64,000 nt of DNA. Origin: Massilia sp. NR 4-1 (GTDB lineage Bacteria; Pseudomonadota; Gammaproteobacteria; Burkholderiales; Burkholderiaceae_D). Below are positions 1 through 10,585 of this stretch, piece by piece. The translations under genes were made by a program, and so were the position numbers. Numbering within the stretch: position 1 is the stretch's first letter; every line of letters begins with the position of its first letter. The notes beneath the pieces are model-generated. The model saw only the letters and a list, made by a program, of their open reading frames with translations, made no database searches and had not been told where the DNA came from. The DNA lies in NCBI RefSeq assembly GCF_001191005.1, contig NZ_CP012201.1, positions 2,418,001 through 2,482,000 on the forward strand, written 5' to 3'.

Positions 1-2041
<2,041 letters not shown>

Positions 2042-3211
2042 TTATTTCTTCTCCGCGGCTTCCATCATCGAGATGAAGCGGTCAAACAGGTAGGCGACGT
2101 CGGTCGGGCCAGGCGAGGCTTCCGGGTGGCCCTGGAAGCAGAAGGCCGGCGTGTCGGTGCGGGCGAAGCCCTGCAGCGAACCGTCGAACAGCGAGTTGTG
2201 CGTCACGCGGCAGTTGGCCGGCAGGGTCGCGGCGTCCACGGCGAAACCGTGGTTCTGCGAGGTGATCAGCACCTGCTTGCTGTCCAGGTCCTGCACCGGG
2301 TGGTTGGCGCCGTGGTGGCCGAATTTCATCTTCAGGGTTTTCGCGCCCGAAGCCAGGGCCATGATCTGGTGGCCGAGGCAGATGCCGAAGACCGGAATGC
2401 CTTTCGCCATCAGGTCCTTGGTGGCCTTGATCGCGTAATCGCATGGCTCGGGATCGCCGGGGCCGTTGGACAGGAAGACGCCGTCCGGGTTCAGGGCCAG
2501 CGCATCTTCCGCGCTGGACTGGGCCGGCAGCACCGTCACCTTGCAGCCGCGCGAAGCGAGCATGCGCAGGATGTTGCGCTTCACACCGTAGTCGAAGGCG
2601 ACCACGTGGAAACGCGGATTCTCCACCTTGCCGTAGCCCTCGCCCAGCGTCCACTCGGTCTCGGTCCATTCGTAGGCGGTCTTGGTCGAGACCACCTTGG
2701 CCAGGTCCATGCCGGCCAGGCCAGGGAAGGAACGCGCCAGTTCCAGCGCCTGCGCCACGGAAGGCTCGTTGCCCTGCGTGCCGGTCAGGATGGCGCCGGC
2801 CTGCGCGCCTTTTTCGCGCAGCAGGCGCGTCAGCTTGCGCGTGTCGATGCCGGCGATGGCGACGATGTTCTCGGCCTTCAGGTAATCGGACAGGGATTGG
2901 GTGGAACGGAAGTTCGACGCCAGCAGCGGCAGGTCACGGATGATCAGGCCGGCGGCGTGGACTTTGCTCGACTCTACGTCTTCAGGATTGATGCCGTAGT
3001 TGCCGATATGCGGATAAGTCAGGGTGACGATCTGGCGGCAGTAGCTGGGATCGGTCAGGATTTCCTGATAACCGGTGATGGAGGTATTAAAGACGACTTC
3101 GCCCGTCGTATGACCGGCGGCGCCAATAGAAAAACCTTTGAAGATAGTTCCGTCAGCGAGGGCCAGGATGGCTGGAACGGCTGGGCCAGAAAAAAATGGC
3201 GGCAAGGGCAA
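2042..3211 (-). CDS. carA: Carbamoyl-phosphate synthase small subunit (glutamine amidotransferase)
   Basis: A 389-residue protein, normal length for CarA, which hydrolyses glutamine and channels ammonia to CarB. The N-terminal CPSase_sm_chain domain covers about residues 8-140 (GEVVFNTSITGYQEILTDPSY). The class I amidotransferase domain covers about 200-385, with nucleophile Cys278 in GICLGHQ and the His362/Glu364 pair in GHPEASPG. It is the first gene of a carA-carB operon, with no gap to carB. The start beginning MPLPPFFSGPAVPAILALADG fits the family alignment. A good sigma70-like promoter lies about 140 bases upstream, leaving an untranslated leader of about 130 bases. Confidence 0.97.
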   Translation of the reverse strand: MPLPPFFSGPAVPAILALADGTIFKGFSIGAAGHTTGEVVFNTSITGYQEILTDPSYCRQIVTLTYPHIGNYGINPEDVESSKVHAAGLIIRDLPLLASNFRSTQSLSDYLKAENIVAIAGIDTRKLTRLLREKGAQAGAILTGTQGNEPSVAQALELARSFPGLAGMDLAKVVSTKTAYEWTETEWTLGEGYGKVENPRFHVVAFDYGVKRNILRMLASRGCKVTVLPAQSSAEDALALNPDGVFLSNGPGDPEPCDYAIKATKDLMAKGIPVFGICLGHQIMALASGAKTLKMKFGHHGANHPVQDLDSKQVLITSQNHGFAVDAATLPANCRVTHNSLFDGSLQGFARTDTPAFCFQGHPEASPGPTDVAYLFDRFISMMEAAEKK

Positions 3212-3347
3212 CTCCTGATAAAGTTACCGTAGCGACGCCACGTCAGACGACCGGCAAGGAACCGGGCTTGAGGTCCGGCTTGCAAGTCAGTTGAAAATGG
3301 AGGATGTGGTAGGCGCTACGGTCTATGGTGATTGGCTAAACCTTTGA

Positions 3348-3376
3348 ATTATAACCCAATCTCACCCTTTCGGCAA
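3348..3376 (-). promoter_or_regulatory. Predicted sigma70 promoter of carAB
   Basis: On the minus strand TTGCCG (3376-3371) is separated by 17 bases from a perfect TATAAT (3353-3348). Transcription would start near 3341, giving a leader of about 130 bases before carA. The rest of the gap (3212-3476) shows no ORF or strong terminator; the leader may hold pyrimidine or arginine control elements, but I recognise none. Confidence 0.6.
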
Positions 3377-3476
3377 TGCCGTGCGCACCTACCCTCTGAC
3401 GTTTTTTACGCCTTCCGCTGGCGGCGGTGCGCCACGAAAGCAGTGACGGCCAGCCGCCCTTTCAGCGCAGAATAAT

Positions 3477-3881
3477 TTAAACCAGGGCCGCAATGCCCGC
3501 CTTGGCGATCTGCGCGTCTTCCGAGGACTTGACGCCGGACACGCCAACCGCGCCGATGGTATGGCCGTCGACCACGATATTCACGCCGCCTTCGAGCAAG
3601 CCCTCGACTTCGGGCGCGCTCAGGAAGGAGACCCGGCCGTTATTGATCAGCTCTTCGTAAATGCGCGATTCGCGGCGGCCCAGGGCCGAGGTGCGCGCCT
3701 TGGCCGGCGCGATATGGGAAGAGATGGGCGCCGCGCCGTCCAGGCGCTGCAGCCACAGCATGTGGCCGCCATCGTCGCAGATGGCGATGGTCACGGGCCA
3801 GTTATTGGCCTTGGCTTCCGCTTCGGCGGCCGCCGCGATTTTCTTTACGTCGTCGAGGGTCAGAAAGGGCTTGCTTTGCAT
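3477..3881 (-). CDS. GlcG/HbpS family heme-binding-domain protein
   Basis: A 134-residue cytosolic protein of the GlcG/HbpS (DUF336) family: a central TIAICDDGGHMLWLQRLDGA segment followed by SSHIAPAKARTSALGRRES and a C-terminal GGVNIVVDGHTIGAVGVSG glycine-rich strand. Family members include the heme-binding HbpS and the glycolate-operon protein GlcG; the biochemical role here is unknown. I chose the ATG at 3881 because AAGGA lies eight bases upstream; a GTG six codons earlier would place that ribosome-binding site inside the gene. It has no signal peptide. It lies 23 bases downstream of the patatin-like gene on the same strand and may be co-transcribed with it. Confidence 0.85.
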   Translation of the reverse strand: MQSKPFLTLDDVKKIAAAAEAEAKANNWPVTIAICDDGGHMLWLQRLDGAAPISSHIAPAKARTSALGRRESRIYEELINNGRVSFLSAPEVEGLLEGGVNIVVDGHTIGAVGVSGVKSSEDAQIAKAGIAALV

Positions 3882-3904
3882 CTGCTGGTTCCTTATCACA
3901 GTGG

Positions 3905-4894
3905 TTAGTTGGCGGCCGGGGTTTCGCGCATGGCCTTCAGCTTTTGCTTGAGCTGGGCCATGGCCGCCATGGTGGCGCGCTCGCCGGCCTGGATGGCCTG
4001 GGCGCGGTTGCTGAAATCATTGCTGGCCATGCGGCCCAGCGGCGGCTGGATCACGACATCGGCCTCTTTCAGCTCGAACTGGTTGATGCGCTGGCCCATG
4101 ATGCTGAAGGTCTGCATCAGCACTTCCAGCGAGGAGATCGCCGCCTGGGCGTCGGTCTGGGTCGAGATATTGACGGCGATGATGAAGTCCGCGCCCATCT
4201 CGCGCGCGAAGCGCACCGGCACCGGCGCCACCAGGCCGCCATCGACATAGGTATGGCTGCCGATGGTCACCGGCTGGAACACGCCCGGCACGGCCGAGCT
4301 GGCACGCACCGCCATGCCGGTATTGCCGCGCTGAAAGAGGATCGGCTGGCCATTCTTCAGGTCGGCCGCCACGGCGCCGAACGGAATCTTCAGCTTTTCG
4401 ATGGGCCGGTGCTGCACGGCCTTATTGACATAGCTTTGCAGCGCCTCGCCTTTCAGCACGCCCGACGACTTGCCGAACAGCGGCATGGCCCAGTCGGAAA
4501 TTTCGGCCTCGTTCATATCGTAGGCCATGCGCTGCAGCTTGCTGGCCGAATTGCCGGCCGCGTACAAGGCGCCGACCACGCTGCCGGCGCTGGTGCCGAC
4601 CACCAGGTCCGGCACGATGCCCTGCGATTCCAGCGCCTTGATCACGCCGATATGGGCGAAGCCGCGCGCGGCGCCGCCGCCCAGGGCCAGGCCGATCTTG
4701 ATCTTGCGCTGGGCAGGCGGCGTCACCGCCACCGGCTGCTGCGGCGGCGCCACGATAGGCGTTTCCGGCGCCACGGGCGCGCCCGGCACCGGGTTCAGCG
4801 GCGGCACATACGGCTGCTTGGGTTGCGGGGACGGCGTGGTGCAGGCGGCCAGCAAGGCGGCCGCCAGGAGGGGAATCAGGCGTTTCAGTAACAT
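3905..4894 (-). CDS. Patatin-like phospholipase family lipoprotein (RssA/NTE type)
   Basis: A 329-residue predicted lipoprotein with a patatin acyl-hydrolase domain. The N-terminus is a type II signal peptide with lipobox LLAAC (Cys18), then a Pro-rich linker to about residue 62. The patatin fold follows: oxyanion loop GGGAARG (72-78), nucleophile Ser102 in GTSAG, and dyad Asp218 in DGG. All catalytic residues are present, so hydrolysis of a lipid ester is likely, but the substrate cannot be told. Asp at +2 is absent, so outer-membrane retention is probable. The gene lies between phoR and the GlcG-like gene on the minus strand; 4895-5049 upstream shows no ORF. Confidence 0.9.
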   Translation of the reverse strand: MLLKRLIPLLAAALLAACTTPSPQPKQPYVPPLNPVPGAPVAPETPIVAPPQQPVAVTPPAQRKIKIGLALGGGAARGFAHIGVIKALESQGIVPDLVVGTSAGSVVGALYAAGNSASKLQRMAYDMNEAEISDWAMPLFGKSSGVLKGEALQSYVNKAVQHRPIEKLKIPFGAVAADLKNGQPILFQRGNTGMAVRASSAVPGVFQPVTIGSHTYVDGGLVAPVPVRFAREMGADFIIAVNISTQTDAQAAISSLEVLMQTFSIMGQRINQFELKEADVVIQPPLGRMASNDFSNRAQAIQAGERATMAAMAQLKQKLKAMRETPAAN

Positions 4895-5049
4895 TGGATA
4901 AACAAATCTGCTCGTTTTCGGCGCACAGATTGTATCGCAAGACTCGCCGCCGACCTTGAATTACAGCTTAAGCCGCTTCGACGGCATGCCGCCATGGCTG
5001 CCGCGCCGGCCTGCACCGCATCCGCGGCGCCGGCCGGACGGCAGGCGGC

Positions 5050-6363
5050 TTAGCCGGCCAGCAGTTCGGCCTGGGGCGCGGCGGCCGTGGACTTGGGCAG
5101 GGTGACGATGAAGGAGCTGCCCTTCCCTGCTTCGGACTTGATGGTCAGGCTGCCGCTGTGGCGCAGCAGCACGTGCTTGACGATGGCCAGGCCCAGGCCC
5201 GTGCCCTGGGTCTCGCGCGAGCGGCTCTTGTCGACGCGGTAGAAGCGTTCGGTCAGGCGCGAGATATGCTCGGGACTGATGCCGATGCCGGTATCTTCCA
5301 CCACGAACTGCACGCCCTTGGCCGTGTCGCGCCAATGCAGATGGATCCTGCCGCCGGCCGGGGTGTAGCGCACCGCGTTCGAGGCCAGGTTGCCGAAGGC
5401 GCTGTGCAGCTCTTCGGCGCTGCCCATCACGTCGCCCGCTTCCACCGTCATATCGATTTCGTGCTTGCCGGCGGACAGGCCGCGCGCTTCGCGCAGCACC
5501 TGCTCCATCAGCTTGCCGATGTCCACATGCTCGGGGCGCAGCGGATGATCGACCGACTCCAGGCGCGACAGGGTCAGCATGTCCTCGATCAGATGCTGCA
5601 TGCGGTGGCCCTGCTCCGTCATCAGTTTCAGATGGGCGGCGCGGGTGGCGGCGTCGAGATCCTCGGAGGCGGCGATTTCAAGGAAGCCGACGATCACCGT
5701 CAACGGCGTGCGCAGCTCGTGCGAAGCGTTGGCGATGAAGTCGCGCCGCATCATTTCCGCGCGCTGGGTTTCGGTGATGTCGTGCGTCACCAGGATCTGG
5801 CGCCGGTTCTCGAACGGGATGATGTGCACGATCAGCTTGCGCTCGCGGAAGCTCAAGGTCAGCGGCTGGTCGTAGCGGCCCAGGATCAGGTAATCCATGA
5901 AGTCCGGACTGCGCACCAGATTGGTCACGCGCATGCCCTTGTCGCGGTCATGGCGCAGGCCCAGATGCTCTTCGGCGGCCGGATTGCACCATTCCAGGAA
6001 CAGCACGTCATCCATGATCACCACGCCGTCCGGCAGCAGGTGCATGGCTTGGCGGAAGCGCGCCAGCCACTCCGTCAGCTCGGCCTCGTTCTTTTCATCG
6101 TCGCGGCGCAGGCGGTAGAGGCGGGAAAAGATGCTGGTCCACGCGCCCCAGCCATCGGGCAGCTTGGCGCTTTTCGGATCGTCCAGCCAGTCGCTCAGCT
6201 GGTACAGATAATTCAGCTGCACGAAGACCATCACCAGCAGCGCGACAAAGGCGGCCACCAGGGCCGGCATGGCGCCGAACAGCCACCACAGCACGCCCAC
6301 CCCGGCCAGGATCAGGCCCATGCGCAGAGCCGCCGGGACCCAGAACAGCAGTTTCGGATTCAT
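5050..6363 (-). CDS. phoR: Phosphate regulon sensor histidine kinase
   Basis: A 437-residue membrane histidine kinase that phosphorylates PhoB when phosphate is scarce. Two hydrophobic segments at about 14-30 and 32-52 have no sizeable periplasmic loop, as in PhoR. A charged linker and a PAS domain (about 100-195, LLPDGVVIMDDVLFLEWCNPAAEEHLG) follow. The HisKA box FIANASHELRTPLTV carries phospho-acceptor His215, followed by the ATPase domain with NLASNAVRYTP, VEDTGIGI and GTGLGLAIVKH. The ATG overlaps the phoB stop by four bases, so the pair is translationally coupled at the distal end of the pst operon. Signal input is known in the family to come through PstSCAB and PhoU, both encoded just upstream. 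Confidence 0.95.
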   Translation of the reverse strand: MNPKLLFWVPAALRMGLILAGVGVLWWLFGAMPALVAAFVALLVMVFVQLNYLYQLSDWLDDPKSAKLPDGWGAWTSIFSRLYRLRRDDEKNEAELTEWLARFRQAMHLLPDGVVIMDDVLFLEWCNPAAEEHLGLRHDRDKGMRVTNLVRSPDFMDYLILGRYDQPLTLSFRERKLIVHIIPFENRRQILVTHDITETQRAEMMRRDFIANASHELRTPLTVIVGFLEIAASEDLDAATRAAHLKLMTEQGHRMQHLIEDMLTLSRLESVDHPLRPEHVDIGKLMEQVLREARGLSAGKHEIDMTVEAGDVMGSAEELHSAFGNLASNAVRYTPAGGRIHLHWRDTAKGVQFVVEDTGIGISPEHISRLTERFYRVDKSRSRETQGTGLGLAIVKHVLLRHSGSLTIKSEAGKGSSFIVTLPKSTAAAPQAELLAG

Positions 6364-7052
6364 GATTTTTCAGAGAGCATGTAGCCGACGCTGCGCACCG
6401 TCTTGATCAAATGCTCCGCTTCCTTGAGGGCCTTGCGCAGGCGTAGCACATGCACGTCCACCGTGCGTTCCTCGATCACCACGTGGTCGCCCCAGACCTT
6501 GTCCAGCAGCTGGCTGCGCGAGAACACGCGTTCGGGATGGGCCAGGAAGAACTTGAGCAGCTTGTACTCGGCGTGGCCGATGTCGATCTTGTTCTCGCCC
6601 ATGGACACGGTGCAGCTGACCGGGTCGAGCGTGATGGGACCGGCGCGCATGGTCGAATCGGCGTGCTCCGGGCTCTTGCGGCGCAGCAGCGCCTTGGAGC
6701 GCGCCAGCAGCTCGCGCGGCGAGAAGGGTTTGGTGATGTAGTCGTCGGCGCCGCCGTTCAAGCCCGCCAGCTTGTCCTCTTCCATGCTCTTGGCGGTCAG
6801 CATGATGACGGGGATGTCGTTGAACTGGCGGTCGCCGCGGATGCGGGCCAGCAGGCGCAGGCCGCTCTGGTCGGGCAGCATCCAGTCCAGCAGGATCAGC
6901 TGGGGCGTGCGCTTCTGGATGAAGTCCCACGCCTCCTGGGTGCTTTGCACGGCCGCGCAGTTCCAGCCCGAATCGCGCAGGGAAAATGTTACCAGTTCAA
7001 CAATCGCCGGTTCGTCTTCTACAATCAGTACAGTCGTCTTGTCGGATGCCAT
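6360..7052 (-). CDS. phoB: Phosphate regulon response regulator
   Basis: A 230-residue OmpR-type response regulator. The receiver domain has acidic pocket EDE (12-14) and phospho-acceptor Asp56 in LLDWMLP, plus MLTAKS and the KPFSPRELLAR switch region. The C-terminal winged helix ends with the usual VWGDHVVIEERTVDVHVLRLRKAL and a VRSVGYML terminus. PhoB-P binds Pho boxes; two good boxes occur in this window, in front of pstS and ppk. The gene begins six bases after phoU and overlaps phoR by four, consistent with one polycistronic phosphate operon. Confidence 0.97.
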   Translation of the reverse strand: MASDKTTVLIVEDEPAIVELVTFSLRDSGWNCAAVQSTQEAWDFIQKRTPQLILLDWMLPDQSGLRLLARIRGDRQFNDIPVIMLTAKSMEEDKLAGLNGGADDYITKPFSPRELLARSKALLRRKSPEHADSTMRAGPITLDPVSCTVSMGENKIDIGHAEYKLLKFFLAHPERVFSRSQLLDKVWGDHVVIEERTVDVHVLRLRKALKEAEHLIKTVRSVGYMLSEKS

Positions 7053-7058
7053 AAATCT

Positions 7059-7766
7059 TTATTCTCCGCTGGCCTCTTCGCTGGGCGGCACGGTACGGGT
7101 ATGGCGGATATCCCTGCCTTCCACCACGTAAATCACATACTCAGCGATGTTTTTCGCATGGTCGCCGATACGCTCGATGGCTTTCGCCACCCACATCGTA
7201 TCCAGCGCCGCCGAGATTGTACGCGGATCTTCCATCATGAAGGTAATCAGGTTGCGCATGATGGAACGGAATTCATGGTCGATGATCGCATCCTGGGCGA
7301 TCAGCTGCAGCGCCTGCTTGCCATCGTTGCGGGCAAAGGCGTCCAGCGCGTCGTGCAGCATATCGCTGGTGGCGTTGGCGATGGAACGCACCATTTCGTA
7401 ATGGTTGACGGTGACGGCGCCGCGGCTGTGCAGGCTCTTGGCCGTGCGCGCGATCTTGGTCGCCTCGTCGCCGATGCGCTCCAGGTCGGTGATCACCTTG
7501 ATGGTCGCCATCACGGTGCGCAGATCGTTGGCCGTCGGCTGGCGGCGCACGATCAGGTGGCTGCAGGCGTCGTCCAGCTGCACTTCGAGCTGGTTGACGG
7601 AATCGTCTTCGCGCATCACGCGCTCGGCGCGCTCCAGATTGCCGATGCGGAAGCAGGTCATCGCATCGAGGAACTGGGTTTCCACGATGCCGCCCATCAG
7701 CAGCACCTTGGAACGGATCGCTTCAAGTTCGTTGTCGTACTGTTTGGAAGAATGCTCGCCAATCAT
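7059..7766 (-). CDS. phoU: Phosphate signalling complex protein PhoU
   Basis: A 235-residue all-helical protein with the duplicated three-helix PhoU repeat. Characteristic segments are RVMREDDSVNQLEVQLDDAC in the first half and DLERIGDEATKIA and AKAIERIGDHAKNIAEYV, the E-R-I-G-D(E/H)A metal-binding motifs of the two repeats. PhoU negatively modulates PhoR and controls Pst transport. It lies between pstB (38 bases upstream) and phoB (6 bases downstream). It is normal in length and intact. Confidence 0.97.
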   Translation of the reverse strand: MIGEHSSKQYDNELEAIRSKVLLMGGIVETQFLDAMTCFRIGNLERAERVMREDDSVNQLEVQLDDACSHLIVRRQPTANDLRTVMATIKVITDLERIGDEATKIARTAKSLHSRGAVTVNHYEMVRSIANATSDMLHDALDAFARNDGKQALQLIAQDAIIDHEFRSIMRNLITFMMEDPRTISAALDTMWVAKAIERIGDHAKNIAEYVIYVVEGRDIRHTRTVPPSEEASGE

Positions 7767-7804
7767 GCTGCTCTCCGGATATCTAGTGTAATTTTATTGT
7801 GTAA

Positions 7805-8584
7805 TCAGCCGAAACGGCCGGTAATGTAATCCTGGGTTTCCTTGCGCGCAGGATTCATGAAGATCTGGTCGGTCTCGCCGAACTCCACCAGCTCGCCCAG
7901 GTACATATACGCCGTGTAGTCCGAGCAGCGCGCCGCCTGCTGCATATTGTGGGTGACGATGGCGATGGTGTAGTCCTGCTTCAGCTCGCTGATCAGCTCC
8001 TCCACTTTCGAGGTCGAGATCGGGTCCAGCGCCGAGGTCGGCTCGTCGAGCAGCAGCACGTCGGGTTTCACCGCCACGCCGCGCGCGATGCACAGGCGCT
8101 GCTGCTGGCCGCCGGACAGCGACAGGCCGCTCTTGCCCAGCTTGTCCTTGACTTCGGTCCACAAGGCGGCCTTGTTGAGCGCCCATTCGACGCGCTCGTC
8201 CATTTCGCCTTTCGACAGGTCTTCGTACAGGCGCACGCCGAAAGCGATATTGTCATAGATCGACATCGGGAACGGGGTCGGCTTCTGGAACACCATGCCA
8301 ACCTTGGCGCGCAGCATGTTCACGTCCTGGTCGGCGTCGAGGATATTGCGGCCGCGGTAGGCGATCGTGCCTTCGGCGCGCTGGCCGGGATACAGGTCAT
8401 ACATGCGGTTCAGGGTGCGCAGCAGGGTCGATTTGCCGCAGCCGGACGGGCCGATGAAGGCCGTCACCTGCTTTTCGTGGATGTCTAGGTTCACATTGGT
8501 CAGGCTGCGGGTCTTGCCGTAGTAGAAGTTCAGGCCCGAAATTTCAATAATCTTGCGCTTGTTGCTCATGGTCTCTTGGCTCAT
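7805..8584 (-). CDS. pstB: Phosphate ABC transporter ATP-binding protein
   Basis: A 259-residue ATPase of the high-affinity phosphate importer PstSCAB. It has Walker A GPSGCGKST (45-53), the PstB-typical LRTLNRMYDLYPGQRAEG stretch, the signature LSGGQQQRLCIARG, Walker B LLLDEPTSALDP and switch His in IVTHNMQQAAR. A second in-frame ATG (8569) has AAGAG just upstream and may be the true start, which would shorten the N-terminus by five residues. It sits 16 bases after pstA in the same operon. Confidence 0.97.
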   Translation of the reverse strand: MSQETMSNKRKIIEISGLNFYYGKTRSLTNVNLDIHEKQVTAFIGPSGCGKSTLLRTLNRMYDLYPGQRAEGTIAYRGRNILDADQDVNMLRAKVGMVFQKPTPFPMSIYDNIAFGVRLYEDLSKGEMDERVEWALNKAALWTEVKDKLGKSGLSLSGGQQQRLCIARGVAVKPDVLLLDEPTSALDPISTSKVEELISELKQDYTIAIVTHNMQQAARCSDYTAYMYLGELVEFGETDQIFMNPARKETQDYITGRFG

Positions 8585-8600
8585 GTGAAATATTTTCGAT

Positions 8601-9458
8601 TTAGTTCGGTATCTTCTGCGTGAAGACGGTGCGCGACAGCACGTTCAGGGCCAGCACGCTGAAAGTCACCAGCAGGGCGCCGCCCCAGGCCAGGGCGCGC
8701 CAGTTGTCGTAAGGGCTCATGGCGAACTGGTAAATCACCACCGGCAGATTGGCCAGCGGCTTGTTCATGTCGGCGCTGAAGAACTGGTTGTTCAGGGCAG
8801 TGAACAGCAGCGGTGCGGTTTCGCCCGAGACGCGGGCCACGGCCAGCAGCACACCGGTCACCACGCCGGCCTTGACGGCGCGCAGGCGCACCATCATCGC
8901 CACCTTCCAGCGCGGCGCGCCGAGGGCGAAGGCCGCTTCCAGCAGGCTGTTGGGCACCAGGCGCAGCATATTGTCGGTGGTGCGCACCACCACCGGCACG
9001 GCGATCAGCGACAGCGCGATGGAGCCGGCATAGCCGGAGAAGTGCTTCACATTGGCCACATACATGGCGTACACGAACAGGCCGATCACGATGGACGGCG
9101 CCGACAGCATGATGTCGGTGACGAAGCGGGTCAGCTGGGCCACCTTATTGTCTTCGCCGTACTCGGCCAGGTAGATGCCGGCCAGGATGCCGATCGGGGT
9201 CGACACCAAGGTGGCCAGGCCCACCATCAGCAGGCTGCCGACGATGGCATTGGCCAGGCCGCCGCCTTCGCTGCCCGGGGCCGGCGTGGTTTCGGTGAAC
9301 AGCGCCAGGTTCAGGCCATGGAAGCCATTGATCAGCAGGGTCGCCAGAATCCAGATCAGGGCGATCAGGCCGACCAGCATGGCGCCCACCGACAGGGCGA
9401 TGCCGACGCGGTGCGCGAACAGGCGCTTGCGGTAGACGGGATTGATGGCCTGCTTCAT
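8601..9458 (-). CDS. pstA: Phosphate ABC transporter permease
   Basis: A 285-residue inner-membrane permease with about six transmembrane segments, the first at roughly 20-45. The EAA-loop region reads DNMLRLVPNSLLEAAFALGAPRWKV, the contact surface for PstB. GSEGGGLANAIVGSLLMVGLA is the typical start of the BPD transport domain. Its start overlaps the end of pstC by four bases, giving translational coupling and equimolar synthesis of the two permease subunits. Confidence 0.96.
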   Translation of the reverse strand: MKQAINPVYRKRLFAHRVGIALSVGAMLVGLIALIWILATLLINGFHGLNLALFTETTPAPGSEGGGLANAIVGSLLMVGLATLVSTPIGILAGIYLAEYGEDNKVAQLTRFVTDIMLSAPSIVIGLFVYAMYVANVKHFSGYAGSIALSLIAVPVVVRTTDNMLRLVPNSLLEAAFALGAPRWKVAMMVRLRAVKAGVVTGVLLAVARVSGETAPLLFTALNNQFFSADMNKPLANLPVVIYQFAMSPYDNWRALAWGGALLVTFSVLALNVLSRTVFTQKIPN

Positions 9459-10474
9459 TTCACACCTTCTTTACGGGACATGCCAGCCAGCATCAGCTTG
9501 GCGGCGGACAGCACAATAAACGTGATCGCAAACAGGATCAGGGCCAGCGCATACAGCGAGGACACATGCAGCTGCGAGGACGCTTCGGCGAATTCATTGG
9601 CCAGGGTGGAGGCGATCGAGTTCCCTGGCGAGAACAGCGTGGCCGACAGCTTGTTGGCGTTGCCGATGACGAAGGTCACGGCCATGGTTTCGCCCAGCGC
9701 GCGGCCCAGGCCCAGCATGACGCCGCCCACCACGCCGGTCTTGGTGTAAGGCAGCACCACCTTGCGCACCACTTCCCAGCGCGTGCAGCCGAGACCGTAG
9801 GCCGATTCTTTCAGCACGGCCGGCACGATTTCGAACACATCGCGCATCACCGAGGAGATAAAGGGAATGATCATCACCGCCAGGATCAAGCCGGCGGTCA
9901 GGATGCCGATGCCCATGGTCGGGCCGCGGAACAGCACGCCGACGAAGGGCAGCAGGCCCAGCGTCGATTTCAGCAGCGGCTGCACATAATCGGCGAACAG
10001 CGGCGCGAACACGAACAGACCCCACATGCCGTAGATGATCGAGGGCACGCCGGCCAGCAGCTCGACGGCCGTACCCATCGGGCGGCGCAGCCAGACCGGG
10101 CAGATCTCGGTCAGGAACAGGGCGATGCCGAAGCTGACCGGGAAGGCGATCAGCAGCGCGATGCCGGAGGTGGCCAGGGTGCCGACGATGGCGATCAGGG
10201 CGCCGTATTCGTCGTTGACCGGATCCCATTCGACGCGCGTGATGAAGCCCGGCCCGAACTGCTGCAGGGCCGGCATGGCGCCAAGGATCAGGGAAATGAT
10301 GATGCCGACCAGTACGAACAGGACGGACAGGGCGAACAGCATCGTGATTTTATGGAAAATAAAGTCCTGGATGCGCTGCTTGCGCATGGTCGAATGCATG
10401 GCGGCCTGGGCGGCGGCTTCATTCACGGGGGACTCCGTAATCCGGATAGGCGGGGAAGTAATGTCTGCACTCAT
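9455..10474 (-). CDS. pstC: Phosphate ABC transporter permease
   Basis: A 339-residue membrane permease, partner of PstA. A cytoplasmic N-terminus (about 40 residues) precedes the first membrane helix (MLFALSVLFVLVGIIISLILG). The binding-protein-dependent transport domain carries FEIVPAVLKESAYGLGCTRWEV as its EAA loop and YGMWGLFVFAPLF typical of PstC. I chose the ATG at 10474 (MSADITSPP); an upstream ATG at 10513 lies inside the strong stem-loop element separating pstS from pstC, so it is unlikely to be used. Confidence 0.93.
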   Translation of the reverse strand: MSADITSPPIRITESPVNEAAAQAAMHSTMRKQRIQDFIFHKITMLFALSVLFVLVGIIISLILGAMPALQQFGPGFITRVEWDPVNDEYGALIAIVGTLATSGIALLIAFPVSFGIALFLTEICPVWLRRPMGTAVELLAGVPSIIYGMWGLFVFAPLFADYVQPLLKSTLGLLPFVGVLFRGPTMGIGILTAGLILAVMIIPFISSVMRDVFEIVPAVLKESAYGLGCTRWEVVRKVVLPYTKTGVVGGVMLGLGRALGETMAVTFVIGNANKLSATLFSPGNSIASTLANEFAEASSQLHVSSLYALALILFAITFIVLSAAKLMLAGMSRKEGVK

Positions 10475-10494
10475 GGTATCTTGTTTTAGGTGTA

Positions 10495-10578
10495 GGCTAG
10501 CCGGGAGCCGCAAGCGGAGCAGCGGGAAGCTGCGGCCGACGGGTCCCGGCTAGCCTCCTCGGCCGGGACCGAGGAGGC
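10495..10578 (-). repeat. Paired stem-loops between pstS and pstC
   Basis: Two overlapping inverted repeats fill the pstS-pstC gap. Just after the pstS stop is a perfect 10-bp stem (GCCTCCTCGG at 10553-10562 with 10569-10578, six-base loop). Next is a 12-bp perfect stem (GGCTAGCCGGGA at 10495-10506 with 10544-10555) that encloses smaller stems (10507-10511/10532-10536 and 10519-10523/10529-10533). No U-tract follows on the transcribed strand. This fits a partial terminator or 3'-end stabiliser that lets the binding protein be made in excess over the permeases, a common arrangement in ABC operons; that role is inferred. Confidence 0.75.
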
Positions 10579-10585
10579 AGACAGA

